64,000 nucleotides of DNA from Pseudoxanthomonas sp. (GTDB lineage Bacteria; Pseudomonadota; Gammaproteobacteria; Xanthomonadales; Xanthomonadaceae): assembly GCF_035999195.1 (NCBI RefSeq), contig NZ_DASYGY010000009.1, positions 1,860,001 through 1,924,000 of the forward strand. The letters run 5' to 3'. The notes under the pieces are model-generated. The model was given only the letters and a program-made list of their open reading frames with translations, was not told where the DNA came from and did no database searches. How positions within the stretch are numbered: position 1 is the stretch's first letter; every line of letters begins with the position of its first letter. This document shows positions 17,583 through 25,172 of the stretch, one piece after another. The position numbers were made by a program, and so were the translations under genes.

Positions 17583-17949
17583 CGACCTGATCAAGCAGAC
17601 GCTTTCTGCCGAGGATCGCGCGCTGTTGGCGCGGCATGGCGAACCCGGCTATTTCTCGCAGGCGTTCGGCCTGTTCCGCGGTTCGCTGGGGTGGGTGGTG
17701 TGGGTCGCCTACCTGTGCGGGATCATCGCCTTCGCGGGCTTCGGCGTGTCGCTGTGGCGAAGCTGGCATGCGACGGACGCATTGGCCGCCGTGCAGTGGG
17801 GCGTGCTGGCCATCGTGCTGTTCCAGTTCACCATGATCATGAAATCGTTCCTGGGCAGCCACCTGGAAGCCAACCGCATGCTGCGCGAGTTCAAGCGTGT
17901 GGAACTGCAACTGGCGCTGCTGCGGGACGCCGGAAGGAAGGACCCGTGA
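17569..17949 (+). CDS. small membrane protein linked to the ECF sigma factor (DUF6768-like)
   Basis: The 126-residue protein has a soluble acidic N-terminus (MDKTDDLIKQTLSAEDRALL), two membrane segments (about residues 45-65 and 75-95) and a charged C-terminus. Overlap with the sigma gene and the membrane topology suggest an anti-sigma-like or signalling role, but it lacks a recognisable zinc anti-sigma motif. Assignment to DUF6768 is from memory of the pattern and is tentative. Confidence 0.7.
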   Translation: MDKTDDLIKQTLSAEDRALLARHGEPGYFSQAFGLFRGSLGWVVWVAYLCGIIAFAGFGVSLWRSWHATDALAAVQWGVLAIVLFQFTMIMKSFLGSHLEANRMLREFKRVELQLALLRDAGRKDP

Positions 17950-17971
17950 GGGCGGAACCGCGAGGCTCGCG

Positions 17972-18070
17972 ATGAGCCTGGAACTGCTGCCGTGCCGGCT
18001 GCTCGTGCGGCTGCTGACGATGCTGCTGCAGGTGGTGCCGGCCTGCTGCGGCGGCACCGCGTGGCCTTGA
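17972..18070 (+). CDS. possible 32-residue leucine-rich peptide
   Basis: A short frame with a GAGG ribosome-binding site at proper distance encodes a hydrophobic peptide (MSLELLPCRLLVRLLTMLLQ, then VVPACC). It follows the sigma/membrane-protein pair by 22 bases, so it could be a small membrane peptide of the same operon. High-GC sequence produces such frames by chance, so confidence is low. Confidence 0.25.
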   Translation: MSLELLPCRLLVRLLTMLLQVVPACCGGTAWP

Positions 18071-18168
18071 ACAGGGCCACGGGCGAACGAGTCCGGCCGC
18101 ACGTCGCGTGCGCCATGCGCACGTCGCGTGGAACCCCGCATCGCGCGAGGTCGTGCGCGCGGCGCACG

Positions 18169-20070
18169 CTACGCCAGCGGTTCGTCCGAGAGGTAGGTGT
18201 AGCCCGTCAGGCCGGCTTCCAGTGCATCCGCGAGCATCTGCGATTCCGCCGCCGGCAATCCGGCGCCTTCCACGCGCTGGCGATACACCGCACGCAGGTC
18301 GTCCAGCCGGTAGCCCACGTAATCGAGCATCACGTCGGTGGTGTCGCCGCGACGCTGCTGGGTGATCAAGTAACCGTGGCCGGCATCGGCACTGACTTCC
18401 ACCGCATCGGTGTCGCCGAACAGGTTGTGGATGTCGCCGAGGATTTCCTGATAGGCGCCCACCAGGAAGATGCCGAGGCGATAGCTTTCGCCGGGATTCA
18501 TGGCATGCAGCGGCAGCGAGGAATCCAGGCCCTCGTTCTCGACATAGGTCTTGACCATGCCATCCGAGTCGCAGGTCATGTCGGCGATGATGCCGCGGCG
18601 CGCCGGCGCTTCGTCCAGGCGCTCGATCGGCACGATCGGGAACACCTGGTCGATCGCCCACACGTCGGGGATCGACTCGAACACGCTGAAGTTGACGAAG
18701 TACTTGTCGACCAGCCGCTCGTTGAGCTCGTCCAGCAGGTCGCGGTGGCTGCGCTCGTCGCTGCTCAGGCGCGCACGCACGGCATGCGCGATGGCGTAGA
18801 ACAGGTCGTCGATGCGGGCGCGGTGGACCAGGTCGATCTGCCCCAGCGCGTACAGCGACAAGCCTTCGCTGTGGTGGTGCTGCGCCTCGTGGAACAGCTC
18901 GACGGCCGGACGCGTATCCAGTTCGGCATGGATCTCGCGCAGGTGGCGGATCACCGACGGTTCGTCGTCGTGCGACGGCGGCACGCGGCCTTCCGGTGCC
19001 TGCTCGACTTCCGACACGTTGACCACCAGCACCGCGTGGTGCGCGGTCATCGCGCGACCGCATTCGGTGACGATGCGCGGCGGCGTGAGGCCGTGCTGTT
19101 CGCAAGCCTCGGCCAGCGGCTGCACGATATTGCTGGCGTACTGGCCGATGCCGTAGTTGATCGAGCAGTAGCTGCGCGAACGCGTGCCTTCGTAGTCGAT
19201 GCCCAGGCCGCCACCGACGTCGACATGGCTGATGGTCGCGCCGAGCTTCGACAGCTCGACGAAGTAGCGCGTCGCCTCGCGCATGCCATTGGCGATGTCG
19301 CGCACGTTGCTGATCTGCGACCCCATGTGGAAATGCAGCAGGCCCAGCGTGTCCTGCAGGCCGGCCTCGCGCAGCTGCTTCCACAGGTCCAGCACCTGGC
19401 GCGGGGACAGGCCGAACTTGGCCTTGTCGCCGCCACTGTTCTGCCACTTGCCGGCGCCCAGCGTCGCCAGGCGCATGCGCACGCCCAGGCCGGGCTTCAC
19501 GCCCAGCGCACGCGACTCCTCGATGACCAGCGCGAGTTCGGACGGCTTCTCGATGACGATGAACGTCTGCAGGCCCAGCTTGCGGCCGATCAGCGCCAGG
19601 CGGATGTATTCACGGTCCTTGTAGCCGTTGCAGACGATCAGCCCGCCCGGACGCGACAGCGCCAGCACGGCCATCAGCTCGGGCTTGCTGCCGGCCTCCA
19701 GGCCGAAGCCTTCGCCCGCGTGCGAGGCCAGCGTGCCGGCGACGCCGCGGTGCTGGTTGACCTTGATCGGATACACCGCGGTGTAGCCGCCCCGGTAGTC
19801 CCAGTCGGCCTGCGCCTGCGCGAACGCGGCCTGCAGCTTGCCCAGCCGGTCGCCGAGGATGTCGGGGAAGCGCACCAGCAGCGGCAGCTGCGCACCCTGC
19901 GCGCGTGCGGCGTCGACCACCTCGGGAAGCGGGATCAGCGGCCCCCGAGCGCCCTTCGGCGACACCACGATGCGGCCGGCAGCGTCCACGTCGAAATACC
20001 CTTCGGCCCAGTGCGGGACGGAGTAGGTCTTGCGGGCGTGGTCGGTGGACCAGAGGGGGCTGGAAGTCAT
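18169..20070 (-). CDS. speA: biosynthetic arginine decarboxylase
   Basis: PLP enzyme converting arginine to agmatine, the first step toward putrescine and spermidine. The 633-residue protein has the PLP-binding lysine in YPIKVNQHRG, the glycine-rich HVDVGGGLGIDYEGT and the active-site cysteine region MTCDSDG. Length matches SpeA. Translation probably starts at MTSSPLWSTDHARKTY; the extension to 20166 is unlike the family. It is divergent from speE, so both polyamine genes share the intervening region, which contains a large palindromic repeat. Confidence 0.95.
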   Translation of the reverse strand: MTSSPLWSTDHARKTYSVPHWAEGYFDVDAAGRIVVSPKGARGPLIPLPEVVDAARAQGAQLPLLVRFPDILGDRLGKLQAAFAQAQADWDYRGGYTAVYPIKVNQHRGVAGTLASHAGEGFGLEAGSKPELMAVLALSRPGGLIVCNGYKDREYIRLALIGRKLGLQTFIVIEKPSELALVIEESRALGVKPGLGVRMRLATLGAGKWQNSGGDKAKFGLSPRQVLDLWKQLREAGLQDTLGLLHFHMGSQISNVRDIANGMREATRYFVELSKLGATISHVDVGGGLGIDYEGTRSRSYCSINYGIGQYASNIVQPLAEACEQHGLTPPRIVTECGRAMTAHHAVLVVNVSEVEQAPEGRVPPSHDDEPSVIRHLREIHAELDTRPAVELFHEAQHHHSEGLSLYALGQIDLVHRARIDDLFYAIAHAVRARLSSDERSHRDLLDELNERLVDKYFVNFSVFESIPDVWAIDQVFPIVPIERLDEAPARRGIIADMTCDSDGMVKTYVENEGLDSSLPLHAMNPGESYRLGIFLVGAYQEILGDIHNLFGDTDAVEVSADAGHGYLITQQRRGDTTDVMLDYVGYRLDDLRAVYRQRVEGAGLPAAESQMLADALEAGLTGYTYLSDEPLA

Positions 20071-20200
20071 GGCTATTCGCTGGGCTGGCGCGTGGCGACG
20101 CGTTCGTCGGTACCGCAGCGGAGGGTCCACGGCGGCGCGGACGCGCATTCTACAGGCTGCGGTCACATGGGTCCGTTACAATGCGCGCCCGCGCTCAAGC

Positions 20201-20322
20201 CCCTCTCCCGCCGGGAGAGGGGTTGGGGTGAGGGTTAGGCGAAGTCCAGATCATCGGGAAGTCGCTGCACTCACCGCACCCTCATCCGGCGCTGCGCGCC
20301 ACCTTCTCCCGGCGGGAGAAGG
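20201..20322. repeat. large intergenic inverted repeat between speA and speE
   Basis: The left half (CCCCTCTCCCGCCGGGAGAG, then GGGTTGGGGTGAGGGT) and the right half (ACCCTCATCCGGCGCTGCGC and on to TTCTCCCGGCGGGAGAAGG) are each palindromic and are complementary to each other. This is the common 'contains GAGAGGGTTGGGGTGAGGG' intergenic element of Xanthomonadaceae. It lies immediately upstream of speE. Confidence 0.7.
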
Positions 20323-20348
20323 GAAATCACTTGCCTCAAGGACATCCC

Positions 20349-21206
20349 ATGACCGCCAACGACACCTGGTTCATCGAACACTTCTCGCACACCGGCTCCG
20401 CCATCGGTTTCCGCACCACCGGCAAGCTGGACGAAGTGCAGTCGCCGTTCCAGAAGATCGAGATCTACGACAGCACCGACTGGGGCAAGCTGATGGTGAT
20501 CGACGGCGCGATGATGCTGACCACGCGCGACAACTTCTTCTACCACGAGATGATCAGCCACCCGGTGCTGTTCACCCACGCCGCGCCAAAGCGCGTGGTG
20601 ATCATCGGCGGTGGCGACTGCGGCACGCTGCGCGAAGTGCTGAAGCATCCGGGCGTGGAGAAGGCCACACAGTGCGATATCGACGAGCAGGTCACACGCA
20701 TGGCGGAGAAGTATTTCCCCGAGCTGTGCGAATCGAACAACGACCCGCGCGCCGAACTGCTGTTCGACGACGGCGTGGCCTACATGGCCAACTGCGAGCC
20801 CGGCAGTGTCGACGTGGTCATCGTCGATTCGACCGATCCGGTCGGTCCGGCGGAAGGCCTGTTCAACAAGGCGTTCTTCGAGAGCTGCTACCGCGCGCTG
20901 AAGCCCGACGGCCTGCTGGTGCAGCAGTCGGAATCGCCGCTGGCGCTGCTGGACTTGATCAAGGACATGCGCGCGGAGATGGGCAAGGCCGGCTTCCAGT
21001 CGTTCAAGACGCTGCCGTTCCCGCAGCCGTGCTACCCGACCGGCTGGTGGAGCGTGACGGTGGCCAGCAAGCAGGCGGGCTTCGATTTCGCGTTCCGCCA
21101 GGCGGACGCGCAGGCCAAGCCGTTCGACACGCTGTACTACACCGCGCACCTGCACACGGGCGTGCTGGTGGCACCACCGTTCGTGGCGAAGGCGTTGGGG
21201 GAGTAA
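20349..21206 (+). CDS. speE: spermidine synthase
   Basis: Transfers an aminopropyl group from decarboxylated S-adenosylmethionine to putrescine. The 285-residue protein has the GGGDCGTLREVLKH cofactor motif, the acidic DVVIVDSTDPVGPAEGLF segment and the C-terminal YYTAHLHTG. The ATG follows AAGGA; a TTG 18 bases earlier in frame is less likely. It sits opposite speA, so the two ends of spermidine synthesis are co-located. Confidence 0.95.
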   Translation: MTANDTWFIEHFSHTGSAIGFRTTGKLDEVQSPFQKIEIYDSTDWGKLMVIDGAMMLTTRDNFFYHEMISHPVLFTHAAPKRVVIIGGGDCGTLREVLKHPGVEKATQCDIDEQVTRMAEKYFPELCESNNDPRAELLFDDGVAYMANCEPGSVDVVIVDSTDPVGPAEGLFNKAFFESCYRALKPDGLLVQQSESPLALLDLIKDMRAEMGKAGFQSFKTLPFPQPCYPTGWWSVTVASKQAGFDFAFRQADAQAKPFDTLYYTAHLHTGVLVAPPFVAKALGE

Positions 21207-21230
21207 ACCGCATCCCGATCGCGACACACA

Positions 21231-21262
21231 GGGAAAGCCCCGCGACGCGGGGCTTTTTCTTT
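21231..21262 (+). terminator. intrinsic terminator after speE
   Basis: The arms AAAGCCCCGC and GCGGGGCTTT with a short loop are followed by a T-rich tail. It lies about 25 bases after the speE stop and can also act for the convergent gene. Confidence 0.85.
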
Positions 21263-21271
21263 TCTACGATG

Positions 21272-21640
21272 TCACTCCGACGTGAACGTCGACCAGCGCG
21301 GCACCTGGTAGTGGCGCGCCTGCGCGGCCAGGTAGGCCGCCATGATCAGGCCGAACAGCGCCCCGGCGCCCAACGATACGGCAACCACCGCGACGAATGG
21401 CCTGTCCTGCCACGACCACAGCGCCAGCCACATGATCAGGCCCCAGAAGGTGGCGAAGAAGCCGCCCATCACGACCGCATTCACGACGAAACCATTCATG
21501 TGGGGCGGCGGGAGCCGGATGCCCGCCTTCCACAGCATCCGGAACATCGGCGGCGCATACGTGCTGCGCCGGATGCCGGACCGTTCCAGCCAGGCAAGCG
21601 CTTTCGCCAGACGACCATCGAACCCGCTGGGCTGCGTCAT
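21272..21640 (-). CDS. DUF6404-like small membrane protein
   Basis: The 122-residue protein has a soluble N-terminal half with the pattern LAWLERSGIRRSTYAPPMFR and LRLPPPHMNGF-like text around residue 43, then two membrane helices (about 55-75 and 82-105). The pattern recalls the DUF6404 family, which has no known function. It lies 15 bases downstream of the PII gene in the same direction and may be cotranscribed with it. Confidence 0.65.
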   Translation of the reverse strand: MTQPSGFDGRLAKALAWLERSGIRRSTYAPPMFRMLWKAGIRLPPPHMNGFVVNAVVMGGFFATFWGLIMWLALWSWQDRPFVAVVAVSLGAGALFGLIMAAYLAAQARHYQVPRWSTFTSE

Positions 21641-21655
21641 CGCAGAACTCCGTTC

Positions 21656-21994
21656 TCAGAGCGCATCCGCATCCAACTCGCCGGTGCGGATGCGCACCAC
21701 CCGCTCCAGGTCGTAGACGAACACCTTGCCGTCGCCGATCTTGCCGGTGCCGGCGGCTTTCACGATGGCCTCGACGACCAGTTCGACCTGGTCGTCGGTC
21801 ACCGCGACCTCCAGCTTCACCTTCGGCAGGAAGTCCACCACGTACTCGGCCCCGCGATACAGCTCGGTGTGGCCCTTCTGCCGGCCGAACCCCTTCACCT
21901 CGGTGACGGTGATGCCGGCGACGCCGGTTTCCGCCAGCGCCTCGCGCACGTCGTCCAGCTTGAACGGCTTGATGATGGCCATGACCATTTTCAT
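21656..21994 (-). CDS. glnB: nitrogen regulatory protein P-II
   Basis: Trimeric signal protein sensing 2-oxoglutarate and ATP/ADP and controlling glutamine synthetase and nitrogen transcription. The 112-residue protein starts MKMVMAIIKPFKLDDVREAL, has the uridylylated tyrosine in the T-loop (GHTELYRGAEYVVDFLPK) and the C-terminal ATGKIGDGKVFV. No amtB follows, so whether it is GlnB or GlnK cannot be decided. ATG at 21994 gives the canonical length. Confidence 0.92.
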   Translation of the reverse strand: MKMVMAIIKPFKLDDVREALAETGVAGITVTEVKGFGRQKGHTELYRGAEYVVDFLPKVKLEVAVTDDQVELVVEAIVKAAGTGKIGDGKVFVYDLERVVRIRTGELDADAL

Positions 21995-22182
21995 GCAGGG
22001 TGCTCCCATGGATGCTGGGCGCAGGATAACGCGCCACGGCAGCGCACGGTTGCGGCGCGGGACGTGTCGCGGTTCAATGGCTGTCTCGCCGCCCGGACTT
22101 TTCCGACAGCGCTGCGCAGCGAATGCCGATGGCGCGCCTGCGTGCCCGACCCGCAAGCTCGATGCACTGCCGGAGACCCCAC

Positions 22183-22446
22183 ATGATCGACCTCAACCAC
22201 ATCGACGACCTCGCCCGCCGCCTCAGCCAGCTGGTGCCGCCCGGCCTGCGCGACTCGCAGGAAGAACTGCAGCAGACCTTCAAGTCCACGCTGCAGGCGG
22301 GACTGGCCAAACTGGACCTGGTGACGCGCGAGGAGTTCGACGTGCAACAGGCCGTGCTGCTGCGCACCCGCGAGAAACTGGAAACGCTGGAACGTACCGT
22401 CGCCTCGCTGGAAGCCCAGCTGGCCGGCATGCCCGCCCAGTCCTGA
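22183..22446 (+). CDS. ubiK: ubiquinone biosynthesis accessory factor UbiK
   Basis: Small coiled-coil protein (BMFP/YqiC family) that assists ubiquinone synthesis in the cytosolic Ubi complex and can stimulate membrane fusion. The 87 residues begin MIDLNHIDDLARRLSQLVPP and continue with a long amphipathic helix and a C-terminal coiled coil (LRTREKLETLERTVASLEAQ). It precedes comM by 10 bases, a conserved arrangement. Confidence 0.88.
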   Translation: MIDLNHIDDLARRLSQLVPPGLRDSQEELQQTFKSTLQAGLAKLDLVTREEFDVQQAVLLRTREKLETLERTVASLEAQLAGMPAQS

Positions 22447-22456
22447 CCCCTTCGCC

Positions 22457-23962
22457 ATGAGTCTGGCCCTGGTGAACAGCCGGGCACGGGCGGGCGTGTC
22501 CGCGCCGCCGGTGCGGGTAGAAGTGCATCTGTCGGGCGGCTTGCCGTCCACGCAGATCGTCGGCCTGCCCGAAGCCGCGGTGCGTGAGGCCCGCGACCGC
22601 GTGCGTGCCGCGATCCTGTGCGCGCAGTTCGAATTCCCCACGCGCCGCATCACCGTGAATCTCGCGCCGGCCGATCTTCCCAAGGACGGCGGCCGCTTCG
22701 ACCTGCCGATCGCGCTGGGCATCCTGGCGGCCAGCGGACAGATCCGTCGCGAGACCCTCGCGGACTACGAATTCCTCGGCGAACTGAGCCTCACCGGTGA
22801 ACTGCGCGCGGTGGATGGCGTGCTCCCGGCCGCCCTGGCGGTCGCTGCCAGTGGCCGCACCCTGGTGGTCCCCGAACCCAGCGGGCCGGAAGCGGCGTTG
22901 GCGCGACAAGGCAACGCGTTCACCGGCCGCACGCTGCTGGAAGTCTGCGCGCTGCTGGAAGGCCGCAAGGTGCTGCCTTCCGCTGTCGCACCACCCGCGC
23001 TGCCCTCGACGATTCCCGACATGGCCGACGTGCGCGGACAGGCGCAGGCGCGCCGCGCGCTGGAAGTGGCGGCCGCCGGTGGCCACCATCTCCTGCTGAT
23101 CGGCTCGCCGGGCTGCGGCAAGACCCTGCTGGCCTCGCGCCTGCCCGGCCTGCTGCCCGAGGCCAGCGATGCCGAAGCGATGGAAAGCGCGGCCATCGCC
23201 TCGGTCAGCGGGCGCGGGCTGGACCCGGCACGCTGGCGGCAACGCCCTTATCGCGCGCCGCACCACACGGCCAGTGCCGTGGCGCTGGTGGGCGGCGGTG
23301 CGCAGCCGCGGCCGGGCGAGATCTCGCTGGCGCACAACGGCGTGCTGTTCATGGATGAATTGCCGGAATGGTCGCGCGCCGCGTTGGAGGTGTTGCGCGA
23401 ACCGCTGGAATCCGGCACCGTCACCGTGTCCCGCGCCGCACGGACCGCCGAGTTTCCCGCACGTTTCCAGCTGGTCGCGGCGATGAATCCATGCCCCTGC
23501 GGCTGGGCGGGAGACCCCAGCGGACGCTGCCGGTGCGGGCCGGACCTGGTTCGCCGCTACCGCAGCCGACTCTCGGGGCCGCTGCTGGACCGCATCGACC
23601 TGCACGTCCACGTGTCCCGGCTGCCACCGCACGAACTGCGGCCGGATGCGCCGGACGGCGAACGCAGCGCCGCCGTGCAGGCGCGTGTAGTGGCCGCGCG
23701 GGAACGGCAGCTTGCGCGTTGCGGACGCGCCAACGCGCGCATGGGCCAGGCCGAGACGATGGCGCATTGCCGCCTGTCGGCACGCGACCAGGCCCTGCTG
23801 GAGCGCGCCGTCGAGCGCCTGCAACTGTCCGCGCGCAGCCTGCACCGTATCCTGCGCGTAGCGCGCACGATCGCCGATCTTGCGGACCGCGCGGAGATCG
23901 CCACACCGGATCTCACCGAAGCGCTGTCGTACCGGGGCATCGACGCGCTCCAGAATCCGTGA
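22457..23962 (+). CDS. comM: ComM/YifB family AAA+ ATPase
   Basis: Hexameric helicase that promotes branch migration during natural transformation. The 501-residue protein has the N-terminal Lon-protease-like domain (LALVNSRARAGVSAP), a Mg-chelatase-type ATPase core with Walker A GSPGCGKTLLASRLPGLLP, Walker B NGVLFMDELPEW, and the zinc-type CPCGWAGDPSGRCRCG segment. All family motifs are intact. It is cotranscribed with ubiK. Confidence 0.93.
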   Translation: MSLALVNSRARAGVSAPPVRVEVHLSGGLPSTQIVGLPEAAVREARDRVRAAILCAQFEFPTRRITVNLAPADLPKDGGRFDLPIALGILAASGQIRRETLADYEFLGELSLTGELRAVDGVLPAALAVAASGRTLVVPEPSGPEAALARQGNAFTGRTLLEVCALLEGRKVLPSAVAPPALPSTIPDMADVRGQAQARRALEVAAAGGHHLLLIGSPGCGKTLLASRLPGLLPEASDAEAMESAAIASVSGRGLDPARWRQRPYRAPHHTASAVALVGGGAQPRPGEISLAHNGVLFMDELPEWSRAALEVLREPLESGTVTVSRAARTAEFPARFQLVAAMNPCPCGWAGDPSGRCRCGPDLVRRYRSRLSGPLLDRIDLHVHVSRLPPHELRPDAPDGERSAAVQARVVAARERQLARCGRANARMGQAETMAHCRLSARDQALLERAVERLQLSARSLHRILRVARTIADLADRAEIATPDLTEALSYRGIDALQNP

Positions 23963-24010
23963 GCCGCGTCTCGCGTTATGCGCGGGGCTTTGCGGCGCGC
24001 TCCACTCGGC

Positions 24011-24478
24011 TCAGGGCGACGCGCCGCAGCCCGGGGGAGCACAGATCCGAGGACGCTGCAGGTAATCACGAGCGCCTTCCTTCGCCTGCTGCCGCTCGCG
24101 CACCGTGCCGCACACCGTGGTCGTGAGCTTGCTGCCCGTGCGCCGCTCCTGCCAGCACACTTCGCGGTCTTCTTCGGCACCATCCGCCAGGGAAAGCGCG
24201 GCGTCGATCTTCTGCAGCGCGTTCCTGAGGCCGATGCGCTGTCGGGGATTTAGCGCGTCGAGCGTCTCCGACGCGTCGGCCAGGTCGAACACGACGCGCT
24301 GTTCCTGCTCGACGATCCGCCGCCTGTCGGCGTCGAGCTTCAACGCGCCGTTGGCCAGGTCATCCCTGATCTTCTCCTGCTGCTGCCGGATGTCGGACAG
24401 GGATTCCGCGGCTGCGGCCAATGGAAGCAGCAGCATCGTGCCGATGATGGCGGCTGCAAGGCGCGAGCGAATAGGCAT
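24011..24478 (-). CDS. secreted protein, paralogue 1 of a tandem pair
   Basis: The 155-residue protein has a signal peptide (MPIRSRLAAAIIGTMLLLPL, then AAAAES) and a long helical central part. Its C-terminal segment CWQERRTGSKLTTTVCGTVR is matched by CERVKPVGSNRPKTVCLTVA in the next upstream gene. The paired cysteines probably form a disulphide. I do not recognise the family; function unknown. The two genes lie in the same direction about 100 bases apart. Confidence 0.75.
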   Translation of the reverse strand: MPIRSRLAAAIIGTMLLLPLAAAAESLSDIRQQQEKIRDDLANGALKLDADRRRIVEQEQRVVFDLADASETLDALNPRQRIGLRNALQKIDAALSLADGAEEDREVCWQERRTGSKLTTTVCGTVRERQQAKEGARDYLQRPRICAPPGCGASP

Positions 24479-24581
24479 GACGTATCTCCTGGAAGACGCG
24501 TGACGGCGCCACTACCGGCGCCTCGCCCTAGGCTGCGGCGCGAGGGGCAGGGCGCAGGCCGCGACCCGCCATGTCAGACCG

Positions 24582-25049
24582 TCAGATGCAGTTGTCCTGT
24601 CCCTTGAAGCAGCTCTGTGTCCGGTTGGACACGTCGCGCTGGGCCTGCTCGCGCGCTGCGCGACGCTCGGCGACCGTCAGGCACACCGTCTTGGGACGGT
24701 TGCTGCCCACGGGCTTGACGCGCTCGCAGACCATGCGGTCGTCTTCGGCCTGGTTCAGGATCCCCTCGACGCTTTCGAGCGCGTTGAACGCCAGGATACG
24801 GTCGCTTTCCGACAGGTCCTGCAGGGACCGCTTGCCCTCCAGCAGCGTGCTGATCTTGCCCTGCTCCGCCAGCAGGGTTTCGCGTTTTTCCGGGGTCAGG
24901 TGCTTGAAGCGGCCACCCGGCCTGTCGATTTCTGCCCGGATCTCCTGCTGCTGCTGGAGGATGGCCTGGGCATCCATGTTCGGATGTATGTCGTTGGCCC
25001 ATGCCAACGGCGGGACCAGCAGGGCGATGACAGCGAGCATCTTGCGCAT
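24582..25049 (-). CDS. secreted protein, paralogue 2 of a tandem pair
   Basis: The 155-residue protein has a signal peptide (MRKMLAVIALLVPPLAWA) and helical segments. It shares the spacing CxxxxxxGSxxxxTVCxTVxER with the neighbouring paralogue, followed by a second pair of cysteines at the C-terminus (SCFKGQDNC). Overall the two proteins have the same length and layout but low identity, so the duplication is old. Divergent from the S9 peptidase gene. Function unknown. Confidence 0.75.
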   Translation of the reverse strand: MRKMLAVIALLVPPLAWANDIHPNMDAQAILQQQQEIRAEIDRPGGRFKHLTPEKRETLLAEQGKISTLLEGKRSLQDLSESDRILAFNALESVEGILNQAEDDRMVCERVKPVGSNRPKTVCLTVAERRAAREQAQRDVSNRTQSCFKGQDNCI

Positions 25050-25172
25050 AAACGTCTCCTGAACTTTGCGGATCCTGTTGTGACATTATCCGGCGGCCCC
25101 CTGCGCGTCCAGTGCCGCCGTTCGTCGGCACCTTCCTGAGGTGGCCGATCACCACAGCCCCGTGAGGTTTCC

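Noticed and set aside
18107..18132. Short direct repeat of GCACGTCGCGTG upstream of the end of speA
   Set aside because: Two 12-base copies in GC-rich intergenic sequence are not enough to call a regulatory site or mobile element.
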